The notes: generated from the sequence alone by a model not told the origin. Counted from the first letter of the stretch, positions 27,133 to 36,419 are shown. The stretch is DNA of 64,000 nucleotides from Nitrospirillum pindoramense (GCF_007827955.1 NZ_VITR01000001.1:1-64000), one strand, 5' to 3'. Translations and numbers: made by a program.

Positions 27133-28218
27133 TTACTCAGCCGCTACCGGCGTCCGGCCCAACTGGGGGTCCAGGGCACCGGTGGCGTAGCGCTTGGCCA
27201 TGGCGGCCATGGGCAGGGGCGTGATGCGGCTGGCGTTGCCGGCGGCGCCGAACTGCTCGAACCGATCGCGGCACAGCGCCTTCATGGCGTCCATGGCTGG
27301 CTTCAGGAACTTGCGTGGGTCGAATTCCGCCGGGTTCTGCGTGGCCGTCTTGCGGAACTGCACCGCCATGGCCAGGCGGCAGTCGGTGTCGATGTTGATC
27401 TTGCGCACCCCAAAGCGGATGCCGCGCACGATCTCCTCCACCGGCACGCCCCAGGTGCGGGGCATTTGGCCGCCATAGGCGTTGAACAGGTCCTGCAATT
27501 CCTGCGGCACGGACGAACTGCCGTGCATCACCAGGTGGGTGTTGGGAAGTCGCGCGTGGATGGCCTCCACCACGTTCATGGCCAGGATGTCGCCGTCCGG
27601 CTGGCGCGAGAATTTATAGGCGCCGTGCGAGGTGCCCATGGCGATGGCCAGCGCGTCCACCCGGGTGGCGGCGACGAAGTCCAACGCCTGGTCGGGGTCG
27701 GTGCACAGCTGGTCCAGGGACAGCACCCCTTCCGCTCCGTGGCCGTCCTCCGCCTCGCCCTGGCCCGTTTCCAGGCTGCCCAGCACGCCCAGTTCCCCTT
27801 CGACCGAGGCGCCCACCCAGTGCGCCGCCTCCGCCACGCGGCGGGTGATGTCGACGTTGTAGTCGTAAGAGGCGGGGGTTTTGGCGTCGGCCATCAGCGA
27901 CCCGTCCATCATGACGGAGGTGAAGCCGTGCTGCAGGGCCGTCAGACAGGTGGCCTCGCTGTTGCCGTGGTCCTGATGCAGGCACAGCGGGATGGTGGGG
28001 TACAGCGCCTCCAGCGCGTCGATCATATGGGCCAGCATGAGATCGCCGGCATAGGACCGGGCGCCCCGGCTGGCCTGCAGGATGACGGGCGCGTCCACCT
28101 GGGCGGCGGCCTCCATGACCGCCAGACCCTGTTCCATGTTGTTGATGTTGAAGGCGGGAACGCCGTAGTCGCGCTCCGCCGCGTGGTCCAGTAGCTGACG
28201 AAGGGTTATACGAGCCAT
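27133..28218 (-). CDS. cbbA: Class II fructose-bisphosphate aldolase (CbbA)
   Basis: Condenses dihydroxyacetone phosphate with glyceraldehyde 3-phosphate or erythrose 4-phosphate in the Calvin cycle. The 361-residue zinc aldolase has [14 protein letters not shown] (catalytic Asp and zinc His), [29 protein letters not shown] and the zinc/phosphate site VMHGSSSVP with [10 protein letters not shown]. This is the long class II B type typical of cbb operons. The ATG has AAGGAGAAC upstream. It is flanked on both sides by the intergenic repeat. Confidence 0.97.
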   Translation of the reverse strand: MARITLRQLLDHAAERDYGVPAFNINNMEQGLAVMEAAAQVDAPVILQASRGARSYAGDLMLAHMIDALEALYPTIPLCLHQDHGNSEATCLTALQHGFTSVMMDGSLMADAKTPASYDYNVDITRRVAEAAHWVGASVEGELGVLGSLETGQGEAEDGHGAEGVLSLDQLCTDPDQALDFVAATRVDALAIAMGTSHGAYKFSRQPDGDILAMNVVEAIHARLPNTHLVMHGSSSVPQELQDLFNAYGGQMPRTWGVPVEEIVRGIRFGVRKINIDTDCRLAMAVQFRKTATQNPAEFDPRKFLKPAMDAMKALCRDRFEQFGAAGNASRITPLPMAAMAKRYATGALDPQLGRTPVAAE

Positions 28219-28254
28219 AAGTGTTCTCCTTGTTCCCTCAATCGCCGGGCGCGG

Positions 28255-28317
28255 CCATCCGGCCGCTTGGCTGTCCTCGATTTCCAGTCCGCTACGCTCC
28301 CCAGAAATCTCCGGCGG
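28255..28317. repeat. cbb intergenic repeat, copy 2 (between cbbT and cbbA)
   Basis: Second copy of the element at 27030-27091, with about five mismatches and one single-base gap. Shared blocks are TCCTCGATTTCCA, ACGCTCCCC and GAAATCTCCGGCGG. It sits about 40 bp upstream of cbbA, in the same position relative to the next gene as copy 1. Confidence 0.8.
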
Positions 28318-28347
28318 ACGCAGTCGCGTCCTAGAACGGAAAAGGCG

Positions 28348-30387
28348 TCAGGCGTGCGCGACGCGGGCGCGGACGGCGGCCATGATGGCGTCGACGGTGA
28401 TGCCGAAGTGGCGGTAAAGGTCCGTGGCGGGGGCGGAGGCGCCGAAGCCCTCCATGCCGATGAAGGCGCCCTGGTCACCCAGCCAGCGGTCCCAGCCGAA
28501 GCGCACCGCCGCCTCCACCCCGATGCGGGGCGCGCTGCCCAGCACCAGGGCGCGGGATGCCGGCGACTGCCGCTCGAACAGTTCCCAGCAGGGCATGGAC
28601 ACCACGGCGGTGGCGATGGCCTCCTTGGCCAGACGCTCCGCCGCCTCCACCGCCAGGGCCACTTCCGACCCGGTGGCCAGCAGGGTGGCGTCGCGCGGGC
28701 CGTCCGTTTCGCGCAGGATGTAGGCGCCGGTGGCGCTGCGGTTCCAGGAGGCGTCGCGGCGCAGGGTGGGCAGGTCCTGGCGCGACAGGCACAGGGCCGA
28801 GGGCGTGCCGGGATTGGTCAGGGCCAGTTCCCAGCACTCCGCCGTCTCCACCGCGTCGGCGGGGCGGAAGACGTGCAGATTGGGCGTGGCGCGCAGCATG
28901 GCCAGGTGCTCCACCGGCTGGTGGGTGGGGCCGTCCTCCCCCAGGCCGATGCTGTCATGGGTCAGCACATGGATGACGCGCACGCCCATCAGGGCGGACA
29001 AGCGGATGGCGCCCCGGGCATAGTCGGAGAACACCAGGAAGGTGCCGCCGTAGGGGATGAGGCCGCCATGCAGGGCCAATCCATTCATGACGGCGGCCAT
29101 GGCATGTTCGCGGATGCCGTAGTGGATGTAACGGCCGGCGTAGGCATCCGCCTCCATCGCCGCCATTCCCTTGGTCTGCGTCAGGTTGGAATGGGTCAGG
29201 TCGGCGGAGCCGCCCACCGTCAGGTCGGTGGCGGCGTTCACCACCCCCAGGACCAGTTGCGAGGCCTTGCGCGTCGCCATCGTCGGCCGGCTCTGCGCCA
29301 ACTCCTGCCGATAGGCGGCCAGGGCGTCGGCCAGATCCGGCCCCGCGTCGGTCGCCATGACCCGCTGGAAATCCAGGCGGGCCGGATGGGCGGCCAGCCG
29401 CCGCTCCCACGCCTCCCGCGCTTGGCCGCCGGCCTGGGCCACGCTGCGCCAGGCGGCCAGGATGTCGTCCGGCACGGTGAAGGGCGGGCTGTCCCAACCC
29501 AGGGCCTGTGCCGCGCCTCGCGCTTCTTCAGCTCCCAGGGGGGCGCCGTGAACGCCGCAGGTACCCGCCTTGGTGGGCGCGCCATAGCCGATGACGCTGC
29601 GGCAGGCGATCAAGGTGGGGCGGTCGCTCGCCTGGGCGCGGAGCAGGGCGGCCTCGATGGCCGCATGGTCGTAGGCGTCCACCCGCTCCACCGCCCAGCC
29701 GGAGGCGGCGAAGCGGATCAATTGGTCGGTGCGGGTGGACAGGCGGGTGGTGCCGTCGATGGTGATGCCGTTGTCGTCCCACAACACTACCAGGCGGGAC
29801 AGCCGCAGCTGGCCGGCCAGGTCGATGGCCTCCTGGCTGATGCCCTCCATCAGGCAGCCGTCACCGGCGATGACATAGGTGCGGTGGTCGACCAGGGCGT
29901 CGCCGAAGCGGGCGTTCAGGTGCCGCTCCGCCAGGGCCATGCCCACGGCGGTGGTGAGGCCCTGGCCCAGGGGGCCGGTGGTGGTCTCGATCCCCTGGGC
30001 ATGGCCGTATTCCGGGTGGCCCGCCGCGCGGGAGCCCAACTGGCGGAAGCGCTTCAGCTCCTCCAGCCCCATGTCGGCGTAGCCCAGCAGGTGGTGCAGG
30101 GCGTATTGCAGCATGCTGCCGTGGCCGGCCGACAACACGAAGCGGTCGCGGTCGGGCCAGTCGGGCCGCGCCGGGTCCAGGCGCAGCACCCGGGTGAACA
30201 GCACGGTGGCGACGTCGGCCATGCCCATGGGCATGCCGGGGTGGCCGGACTTGGCCGCCTCCACCCCCGCCACCGCCAGCATGCGGACGGCGTTGGCCAT
30301 GTCGGCCAAGCTGGGCGTTCCGTCAGGGGCGGGCGCGGCCCCGGGTTCGGTGGTTTCGATCTGGCGCAGCGATAGGGTGGGCGTCAT
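28348..30387 (-). CDS. cbbT: Transketolase (CbbT)
   Basis: Thiamine-diphosphate enzyme of 679 residues that moves two-carbon units during regeneration of ribulose bisphosphate. Visible motifs are [48 protein letters not shown], the ThDP-binding [13 protein letters not shown] with DDNGITIDG, and in the second half [19 protein letters not shown] and [20 protein letters not shown]. Length and order are standard. The start has GAGGAGG upstream and lies 13 bp after the phosphoribulokinase stop. Confidence 0.97.
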   Translation of the reverse strand: MTPTLSLRQIETTEPGAAPAPDGTPSLADMANAVRMLAVAGVEAAKSGHPGMPMGMADVATVLFTRVLRLDPARPDWPDRDRFVLSAGHGSMLQYALHHLLGYADMGLEELKRFRQLGSRAAGHPEYGHAQGIETTTGPLGQGLTTAVGMALAERHLNARFGDALVDHRTYVIAGDGCLMEGISQEAIDLAGQLRLSRLVVLWDDNGITIDGTTRLSTRTDQLIRFAASGWAVERVDAYDHAAIEAALLRAQASDRPTLIACRSVIGYGAPTKAGTCGVHGAPLGAEEARGAAQALGWDSPPFTVPDDILAAWRSVAQAGGQAREAWERRLAAHPARLDFQRVMATDAGPDLADALAAYRQELAQSRPTMATRKASQLVLGVVNAATDLTVGGSADLTHSNLTQTKGMAAMEADAYAGRYIHYGIREHAMAAVMNGLALHGGLIPYGGTFLVFSDYARGAIRLSALMGVRVIHVLTHDSIGLGEDGPTHQPVEHLAMLRATPNLHVFRPADAVETAECWELALTNPGTPSALCLSRQDLPTLRRDASWNRSATGAYILRETDGPRDATLLATGSEVALAVEAAERLAKEAIATAVVSMPCWELFERQSPASRALVLGSAPRIGVEAAVRFGWDRWLGDQGAFIGMEGFGASAPATDLYRHFGITVDAIMAAVRARVAHA

Positions 30388-30399
30388 TTCTCGGCCTCC

Positions 30400-31275
30400 T
30401 CAACCGGCGCGGCGCTTGCGGTCGACCAGCTGCAGGATCAGCGGCGTGAGGATCAGCTGCATGGCCAGGTCGAGCTTGCCGCCCGGGATGACGATGGAAT
30501 TGGCCCGCGACATGAAGCTGCCGGCGATCATGGACAGCAGGTAGGCGAAGTCGATGCCGCGCGGGTTGCGGAAACGGATGACGACGATGGATTCGTCCGG
30601 CGTCGGTATCCACCGCGCGATGAAGGGGTTGGAGGTGTCGACCGTGGGCACCCGCTGGAAATTGATATCCGTCTGGGTGAACTGCGGGCAGATGTAGCGG
30701 ACATAGTCCGGCATGCGCCGCAGGATGGTGGTCATCACATCCTCCGTGCTGTAGCCGCGCAGGGTGCGGTCACGGTGGATCTTCTGGATCCATTCCAGGT
30801 TGATCACCGGCACCACGCCGATCTTCAGGTCCGCATGGCCGGCGATGTCATAGCCATCGGCCACCACGGCGCCGTGCAGGCCCTCATAGAACAGCAGGTC
30901 GCTGGGGCCCGGCAGCTCCTCCCACGGGGTGAAGGTGCCGGCGGGGCAGCCGTATTGTTCCGCCTCCGCCGCGTCGTGGACATAGTGGCGGGTGCGGCCG
31001 GTGCCGTCGTCGCCATAGCGGCGGAACAGCTCCTGCAATTCGCCCAGCAGGTTGGCCTGCGGGCCGAAATGGCTGAAATGATGGTCGCCGTCCTTGTCGG
31101 CCTGGGCGATGGCCTGCTTCATCTGCGCCCGGTCATAGCGGTGGTAGGCGTCACCGTCGATGCAGGCGGCGTTCACCCCCTCGCGGCGGAAGACCTGCTC
31201 GAAAATCTGGCGGACGCTGGTGGTGCCGGCGCCCGACGACCCGGTGACCGAAATGATGGGATGGCGGATGGACAT
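30400..31275 (-). CDS. cbbP: Phosphoribulokinase (CbbP)
   Basis: ATP-dependent kinase that makes ribulose 1,5-bisphosphate, unique to the Calvin cycle. The 291-residue proteobacterial (class I) type has Walker A GSSGAGTTS near the N-terminus, the substrate segment HYVHDAAEAEQYG, the catalytic-base region LLFYEGLHGAVV and RGYSTEDVMTTILRRMPDY. Members of this type are usually activated by NADH and inhibited by AMP, which cannot be checked here. It is the second gene of the operon. Confidence 0.97.
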   Translation of the reverse strand: MSIRHPIISVTGSSGAGTTSVRQIFEQVFRREGVNAACIDGDAYHRYDRAQMKQAIAQADKDGDHHFSHFGPQANLLGELQELFRRYGDDGTGRTRHYVHDAAEAEQYGCPAGTFTPWEELPGPSDLLFYEGLHGAVVADGYDIAGHADLKIGVVPVINLEWIQKIHRDRTLRGYSTEDVMTTILRRMPDYVRYICPQFTQTDINFQRVPTVDTSNPFIARWIPTPDESIVVIRFRNPRGIDFAYLLSMIAGSFMSRANSIVIPGGKLDLAMQLILTPLILQLVDRKRRAG

Positions 31276-31317
31276 GGCGGGGGACCTCCCGGTCTAGCGG
31301 CTGAAGGGGCAGGCCGG

Positions 31318-32451
31318 TCAGGCGCGCAGCAGGCCGCGTTGGCCGAACAGGGGCGCGCGGTCGGCCAGGATGGCCGGGGCGGTATGGTGCTCGGCCACGC
31401 GCCGCACCTCCGTTTGCGAGCCGAAGACCAGGGCCGTGCGCTCATGCAGGTGGCGGGGCGTCAGGTCCAGGATGCGGTTCTGCCCGTCGGTGGCGGCCCC
31501 GCCCGCCTGCTCGATGACCAGGGCGATGGGGTTGGCCTCGTACACCAGGCGCAGGCGGCCACTGCGATAGCCCGGACGCTCATCGGTGGGGTAGAGATAG
31601 ACGCCGCCCCGGCGCAGGATGCGGAAGGCGTCGGCCACCAGGGACGCGATCCACCGCATGTTGTAGTTCTTGGCCCGCGGCCCGTCCGACCCCGCCAGGC
31701 AGTCGTCGACATAGGTGCGGATGCTGGGCGCCCAATGCCGCTGGTTCGAGGCGTTGATGGCGAACTCCTTGGTTTCCGCCATCACCGTCACCGGGCTGGT
31801 CATGCGCACGAATTCCGCCTTTGGCGTCCGCGGCGCCGGGGACGCCCAGCCGGCGCCGCCATGGACCGCCGGCAGTGGCTCGACCGGCCGCTTATCCAGG
31901 AAGAAGATCTCGGTGCCCTCGCCCAGGGTCAGCACCAGGGCGGTCTGCGGCCCGTAGACCAGGAAACCGGCCGCCAGTTGCCGGTGCCCCGGCTGCAGCA
32001 GCGAGGCGGCGGGGTCCGTCGGGTCCTCCACCCCCAGGATGGAGAAGATGGTGCCGACCGACACGTTGGTTTCGATGTTGCTGGACCCATCCAGGGGGTC
32101 GATGGCCACGACCAGCGTGCCCGCCGGGTTCAGCAGGACGGGGGCGTCGCTCTCCTCCGACCCCACCACCGCCACCGGCGCGCCGGCCAGGCGATCGACC
32201 ACGATGTCATGGGCGCGCAGATCCAGTTCCTTCTGGGTGTCGCCGTTGCTTTCGCCGCGCACGGCGGCCATCTCCCCCGCCAGGGGACCCATGGCCACCA
32301 GGTCGGCGATGGCCAGGCCGGCGTCGGCCAGGGCCAGGATGGTGCGCACGATATCCGCCCGCAGATGGGCTCCACCGTTCTGGGCTCCACCGTTTTGGGT
32401 GCTCCCGCTCCAGGCAACCAGATGCCGCGCCAATGTCGTGGTGTTCGCCAT
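31318..32451 (-). CDS. cbbF: Class I fructose-1,6-bisphosphatase (CbbF)
   Basis: Dephosphorylates fructose 1,6-bisphosphate (and often sedoheptulose 1,7-bisphosphate) in the cycle. The 377-residue class I enzyme has the metal site VVAIDPLDGSSNIETNVSVG, VGSEESDAP, YNMRWIASLVADAFRIL and GGVYLYPTDER. The N-terminus carries a short in-frame duplication (QNGGA twice), encoded by a 15-bp tandem repeat at 32368-32397. The ATG has GGGAGGAC upstream. It is the promoter-proximal gene of the cbb operon, divergent from cbbR. Confidence 0.96.
   Translation of the reverse strand: MANTTTLARHLVAWSGSTQNGGAQNGGAHLRADIVRTILALADAGLAIADLVAMGPLAGEMAAVRGESNGDTQKELDLRAHDIVVDRLAGAPVAVVGSEESDAPVLLNPAGTLVVAIDPLDGSSNIETNVSVGTIFSILGVEDPTDPAASLLQPGHRQLAAGFLVYGPQTALVLTLGEGTEIFFLDKRPVEPLPAVHGGAGWASPAPRTPKAEFVRMTSPVTVMAETKEFAINASNQRHWAPSIRTYVDDCLAGSDGPRAKNYNMRWIASLVADAFRILRRGGVYLYPTDERPGYRSGRLRLVYEANPIALVIEQAGGAATDGQNRILDLTPRHLHERTALVFGSQTEVRRVAEHHTAPAILADRAPLFGQRGLLRA
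32368..32397. repeat. 15-bp tandem repeat in the 5' part of cbbF
   Basis: Two copies of GGCTCCACCGTT(C/T)TG in tandem, in frame, giving QNGGA twice in a region of CbbF that is poorly conserved. Confidence 0.85.
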
Positions 32452-32618
32452 GATGTCCTCCCGCTTCTGGGCGGGGTTCCCGTCCCCGCGTCGTTCCCGG
32501 CCCGTCTTGTTGTTGGCCGGCGTCGTTCTTGAGAGGGAGTGTGCGGACGATTGCAGCGTAAGAAAATTCGAATAAACTTAGCTTTCCGTTCAGAATTTCT
32601 GAAAGTGAGGGGCGGGAC
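32452..32618. promoter_or_regulatory. Divergent cbbF/cbbR promoter with CbbR-type palindromes
   Basis: AT-rich region between the divergent genes. It contains TAAG (32559-32562) and CTTA (32577-32580) around an inner TTCGAA, and a perfect 15-bp palindrome TTCAGAATTTCTGAA (32589-32603) that satisfies the T-N11-A rule for LysR proteins. Both are expected CbbR contact sites, by analogy with other cbb promoters. The second palindrome ends 16 bp before the cbbR start and would also permit autorepression. Confidence 0.65.
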
Positions 32619-33539
32619 ATGCGCAATGTGACGCTGAAGCAGCTGCGCGCCCTGGCAGCGGTGGCGCAAACCGGGTCGGTGACGGCGGCGGCCAAGCGCC
32701 TGCACGTCACGCCGCCGGCCGTCACCATGCAGGTGCAGGCGCTGGAGGATCTGCTGGGCGTCCCCCTGCTGGACCGGCTGGGGGAACGGTTCAAGCCCAC
32801 CGACGCGGGGCGGGAGGTGATCGAGACGGTCATCCGCATCGAGGCGGAACTGAACAATTGCGCCGCCACCATGGAGGCGCTGCGCAACCTGTCCGGCGGC
32901 CGGGTGGCGGTGGGGGTGGTCAGCACCGCCAAGTATTTCGCGCCCTACGCCCTGGGCGCCTTCCACGGCGAATACCCGCAGATCGAATTGTCGCTCATGG
33001 TGGGCAACCGGGAGGAGATCATCGCGGCGCTGAAGGCGGACAGCATCGACATCGCCATCATGGGCCGCCCGCCCCGCGACCTCGCCGTCGACATGCACGC
33101 CCTCGGCGACCATCCCCACATCATGATCGCCCCACCCCACCACCCGCTGGTGGGCCGCCGCCAACTGAGGCTGGAGGAATTCGCGCACGAAACCTTCCTG
33201 GTGCGCGAGGTCGGGTCCGGCACCCGCATGCTGATGGAATGGTTCTTCGCCCAGGCCGACCTGCACCCGCCCATCAGCATGGAGGTGGGCAGCAATGAGA
33301 CGGTGAAGCAGGCGGTGATGGCCGGCCTCGGCCTCTCCTTCATCTCCGCCCACACCATCGCCGCCGAACTGGAAAGCGGCCGCCTGGCGCCGCTTGACGT
33401 GGAGGGCCTGCCCATCGTGCGCCAGTGGTTCGTGGCCAAGCGGTCGGACAAGCGCCTGGCGCCGGCGGCGGCGGCGGTCAAGGCCTTCCTGGTGGACCGG
33501 GGGCGGGAATTCCTGCCCAACGTGCGGCCCATCGCGTGA
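32619..33539 (+). CDS. cbbR: LysR-type activator of the cbb operon, CbbR
   Basis: Transcription factor of 306 residues. The N-terminal winged helix-turn-helix reads LKQLRALAAVAQTGSVTAAA followed by KRLHVTPPAVTMQVQALE; the C-terminal effector domain (about 90-300) has GVVSTAKYFAPYALGAFHGE, typical of CbbR. CbbR senses Calvin-cycle or redox metabolites and activates the divergent cbb operon. The ATG has a GAGGGGCGGG site. Identity rests on both sequence and location opposite cbbF. Confidence 0.95.
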   Translation: MRNVTLKQLRALAAVAQTGSVTAAAKRLHVTPPAVTMQVQALEDLLGVPLLDRLGERFKPTDAGREVIETVIRIEAELNNCAATMEALRNLSGGRVAVGVVSTAKYFAPYALGAFHGEYPQIELSLMVGNREEIIAALKADSIDIAIMGRPPRDLAVDMHALGDHPHIMIAPPHHPLVGRRQLRLEEFAHETFLVREVGSGTRMLMEWFFAQADLHPPISMEVGSNETVKQAVMAGLGLSFISAHTIAAELESGRLAPLDVEGLPIVRQWFVAKRSDKRLAPAAAAVKAFLVDRGREFLPNVRPIA

Positions 33540-33693
33540 GGGAAATAACCATTCAGGGCAGTTGCGGGGGCAAAAGGCCGCTCCACTTCCCTGTGCATGG
33601 GGGCCCTATACCCGGAAGCCCGTACACGGGGGAACGGGACGGGAACGCGGCGAACCATGCGCCCATCCCACCTCATATCGGCCATTGAGCACC

Positions 33694-34158
33694 ATGAAAG
33701 CGCTTCCCACCCTGACCCTCGCCGTCATCGTCCCAACCGTAGTGGCGACGTCCACGGCGCTGGCCCAAGCCTGTGCGTACCAGACGCTTGAGCCTGGCGT
33801 GGGCAAAATCCTGGTGGGATCCGCCACCATGGATTTGGGGATGGCAGACGACACCGTGAACCCGCAGGCCTGGCAAGGGCCCGTGGTGTTCACCCATGCG
33901 GACGGGTCATCCTGCACAGCTGACCCCGATGTCAGTTTGGTGGAGCGCCCCTTATTCAGTGATGGCCAGCGCGTCATTGTCTCCACCTACTCGGGCGGCG
34001 AGCGGAGGGTTCACTTCTTGGACATCAACAATTGCCGGATCTTATGGAAAAGCTCCCCATTCTCGGGGGAGGTGAGCCTGACGCCTCAGGCTCTGCGCCT
34101 GGGCACCAGGACGCATAAGCTGGGGGCGCTTTGCATTCCCTCAGCCGCTACCTCCTAA
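33694..34158 (+). CDS. Secreted hypothetical protein, paralogue pair member 1
   Basis: A 154-residue exported protein with signal peptide MKALPTLTLAVIVPTVVATS, cleaved after ALAQA. The mature part has four cysteines (CAYQTLEP, SSCTADP, NNCRILW, ALCIP) spaced as two likely disulphides. It aligns along its whole length with the next gene, for instance SDGQRVIVSTYSGGERR against SDGQHLLVTTSAGGARK. No known family is recognised. The start was chosen for the signal peptide; no strong ribosome site is seen. Base composition is slightly less GC-rich than copy 2, so this copy has diverged more. Confidence 0.7.
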   Translation: MKALPTLTLAVIVPTVVATSTALAQACAYQTLEPGVGKILVGSATMDLGMADDTVNPQAWQGPVVFTHADGSSCTADPDVSLVERPLFSDGQRVIVSTYSGGERRVHFLDINNCRILWKSSPFSGEVSLTPQALRLGTRTHKLGALCIPSAATS

Positions 34159-34245
34159 AGGGCTACCGCAACAGGGGGAGTGTTTTCGCGCGGCGCGGAA
34201 AATGATCTTTACCAAGGACAGGCTCATCCAAGGATTGCTTCGCCC

Positions 34246-34719
34246 ATGACGATCTTCTCCAAAGGTTTGGCCCTCGCCGCCGCGGCGGCGCTGATTCCGC
34301 CCGCCGTGGCCCAGGCCGCCCCCCAGCGCCATCTGCCCGTCGTCTGCCCCTACCAGCCGGTGGAACCGGCGTCCGGCAAGGTCCGCGCCGATGTCCTGAC
34401 CCTGGACCTGGGGCCCGCCGCCGACGGGGCGGGCACGTCCTGGAAAGGCCCCCTGACCATCACCGGCCAGGACGGCACCACCTGCACCGCCGACGCCGCC
34501 GTGGCCCCCATCGAGGGCACGCTGTACAGCGACGGCCAGCACCTGCTGGTGACCACCTCCGCCGGCGGCGCCCGCAAGCTGTTCATCCTCAGCACCACCA
34601 GTTGCCAGCCCCTGTGGAAAAGCGGCAGCTTCACCGGCGCCGTCTCGTTCAAGGGCGGCCAGCTTTACACCGGCAAGACGGCCAACAAGCTGAACCCGGA
34701 TTGCCTGCCCCTGCCCTGA
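34246..34719 (+). CDS. Secreted hypothetical protein, paralogue pair member 2
   Basis: A 157-residue exported protein with signal peptide ending PPAVAQA and a mature domain with four conserved cysteines (CPYQPVEP, TTCTADA, TSCQPLW, DCLPLP). It is a tandem duplicate of the preceding gene; conserved blocks include LDLG, CTAD, YSDGQ and PLWKS. AAGGA lies 11 bases before the ATG. The predicted fold is beta-rich, and the function is unknown. Confidence 0.75.
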   Translation: MTIFSKGLALAAAAALIPPAVAQAAPQRHLPVVCPYQPVEPASGKVRADVLTLDLGPAADGAGTSWKGPLTITGQDGTTCTADAAVAPIEGTLYSDGQHLLVTTSAGGARKLFILSTTSCQPLWKSGSFTGAVSFKGGQLYTGKTANKLNPDCLPLP

Positions 34720-34781
34720 AGGCGGACGGCTGCACGTGGCCGGCCTGAAATGGCGCTGGCGGCGCAGGCGTCCTTCGGGCG

Positions 34782-35045
34782 ATGATCCAGGATGCTTTTG
34801 GGGAGCCCGTACCGTCCATGATCGACCAGAACGGCCAGCCCGTCCGCAAGACGGCGCTGAAGACCTACCTCGACACCTATAACGCCGGCGTGCGCGGCTC
34901 CAAGGAGTTCGGCGCCCTGCCGCGCGCTCTGGTGATCATCTGCGACGGCCTGACGCCCGGCAAGACGACCTACGTGAAATGCGTGGACGGCCAGGTGCAG
35001 CTCTCCCGCCGCAAGGACGGCTCGGTGGTCGGCGGTGGGTTGTGA
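34782..35045 (+). CDS. Small hypothetical protein of uncertain reality
   Basis: An 87-codon frame with balanced composition (MIDQNGQPVRKTALKTYLDT from the second ATG; later ALPRALVIICDGLTPGKTTY). It follows the secreted pair on the same strand by 62 bp. Two possible ATG starts (34782 and 34818) have weak ribosome sites; GGGGAG precedes the second at long spacing. No signal peptide, membrane segment or family is seen. It ends where the broken PIN gene begins, so it may be an intact small gene or debris from rearrangement. Confidence 0.4.
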   Translation: MIQDAFGEPVPSMIDQNGQPVRKTALKTYLDTYNAGVRGSKEFGALPRALVIICDGLTPGKTTYVKCVDGQVQLSRRKDGSVVGGGL

Positions 35046-35061
35046 AAAATCGCTGATGGCT

Positions 35062-35280
35062 TTTCCGAAGCGTCGGAATCCTGGTTTGACGGTTCGCTTT
35101 GGTGCCAAACCCCAGGGCGAACTGTGACGCCGCAAGTTTGGCGGCCAGTTCCGCGTAGGTTTCTTTCAATGTCAGGGGGGGCGGCGCAACCCGCCGCCTA
35201 TTCAGCCGCAGGGTGGATGTTCGCCCAGGCGTGGCGAATACGCTTAGGAAAACGCTGGTGTCGACGACCACGCGGATCAT
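35062..35280 (-). pseudogene. Remnant of a PIN-domain toxin (type II toxin-antitoxin)
   Basis: The frame starts MIRVVVDTSVFLSVFATPGR, the typical N-terminus of PIN-domain ribonuclease toxins with the first catalytic Asp, and continues with LTLKETYAELAAKLAASQF, a PIN-like helix. It then loses any likeness; the remaining acidic residues of the active site are missing and the length is about half of a PIN toxin. Just upstream, a frame ending DDEARAAT overlaps the toxin ATG as ATGA, the normal antitoxin-toxin junction, but only about 23 codons of it remain. It looks like a decayed VapBC-like module with internal deletions. Confidence 0.55.
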
Positions 35281-35401
35281 GTCGCGGCGCGGGCTTCGTC
35301 GTCTTCCTCTTTCATCAGGAGTAGGGGCGGGAGGGAGATATTATCCATATATCAAATATACCGGATGTCTTTCCTACAGTTTCTCCGTATCTCTATTGAA
35401 A

Positions 35402-36337
35402 TTATTTTTTTGAAATCGGTGCTAGAAGACCATCGAAGTTGAGATCTGAAATAAAACGCTCAAATTCCCGCATGAAAATGTATGTTTCTTTTTCGCTGTA
35501 ATTTTCCACGAAGGGCATGTTGTGCAACATTTTTATGGCTGCAAAGAAACGACGCCGTGCAGTATCTTTGTTCGAGGTATGAGTTGCCTCTCTGTATGCT
35601 TCAACGCCAAGCTCATGCATCCAAGGAAATTCCTCCTTTATAAAGCTAGCAAGAAGCAGGAATTGGATGGGGTCACTTGGGCCAAAATCGCTAGAATGTA
35701 GTAGGTCGCGCAACACCACCGGATGAAAGCGAGTCCTGCGGCGGCGAACTCGCGGCGTTTCCTCTTGGCTCTCGCGGAAACGCATATCTAGGCCACGGAT
35801 GCTGGAAACGAGTTCCTCCAGTATCTCATGCTGCGGTCTAGTTTTCTGAGCATGTGGAGGGTTTTTGGGGAACTGCTCAACAGATTTCTCGAAAGTCGGC
35901 CATAGTGCTTCAAACTGACGGTTCAGGTGGGTATCCGATAGCTTTCCGTCTGAAAATTTATTAATAGAAGTCACTACATCAAATATGCCAGATTTTTCGA
36001 CCTTCTTAGCTTGAAACTGCGCAAGTGGGCCGGCGATATCTTTGAACTCAATGTCGAGTAATAGAGGGACAACCCGGCCTTCCTGCATGGATTTTGCCAA
36101 GGCTCCTGCCTCAAACAAAATCCAAGGGGACGAGATATTTTCCCGCGTTATGCAAATTATTCCAAAATTACAAGCCTCTAGTTCTTTCCCAACCTGATTT
36201 GCCCACCGTTCACCTGCATCAATGTCGGATTGGGATAGCCATGGTTCTATGGACTGGAGAACCATGGGCAACCAATCATACAATGCCTGGCCGAGCGCAT
36301 GACTGCGCTCACCACTCCAGCTAATAAAAGCCTTCAT
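35402..36337 (-). CDS. TIR-domain protein (putative NAD-cleaving immune effector)
   Basis: A 311-residue protein with an N-terminal TIR-like domain (about 1-125): KAFISWSGERSHALGQAL, the WLSQSDIDAGERW strand, then ICITRENISSPWILFEAGAL, where Glu76 fits the catalytic glutamate of NADase TIR domains. The C-terminal part (about 175-311) is helical and charged with no recognised fold. Bacterial TIR proteins often deplete NAD during phage infection. The gene is much more AT-rich than anything else in the window, which points to recent acquisition, and it sits beside toxin-antitoxin debris. No partner (sensor, cyclic-nucleotide synthase or ThsA-like protein) is adjacent. GGGGGA lies four bases before the ATG. 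Confidence 0.82.
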   Translation of the reverse strand: MKAFISWSGERSHALGQALYDWLPMVLQSIEPWLSQSDIDAGERWANQVGKELEACNFGIICITRENISSPWILFEAGALAKSMQEGRVVPLLLDIEFKDIAGPLAQFQAKKVEKSGIFDVVTSINKFSDGKLSDTHLNRQFEALWPTFEKSVEQFPKNPPHAQKTRPQHEILEELVSSIRGLDMRFRESQEETPRVRRRRTRFHPVVLRDLLHSSDFGPSDPIQFLLLASFIKEEFPWMHELGVEAYREATHTSNKDTARRRFFAAIKMLHNMPFVENYSEKETYIFMREFERFISDLNFDGLLAPISKK

Positions 36338-36419
36338 TTTTCCCCCGAAATTCGCTGGGATGAAGCTGAAACCCTGAGGGCGATCTTTTCAAAGCCGCCG
36401 GAGCTATCAAACCGCCAGC

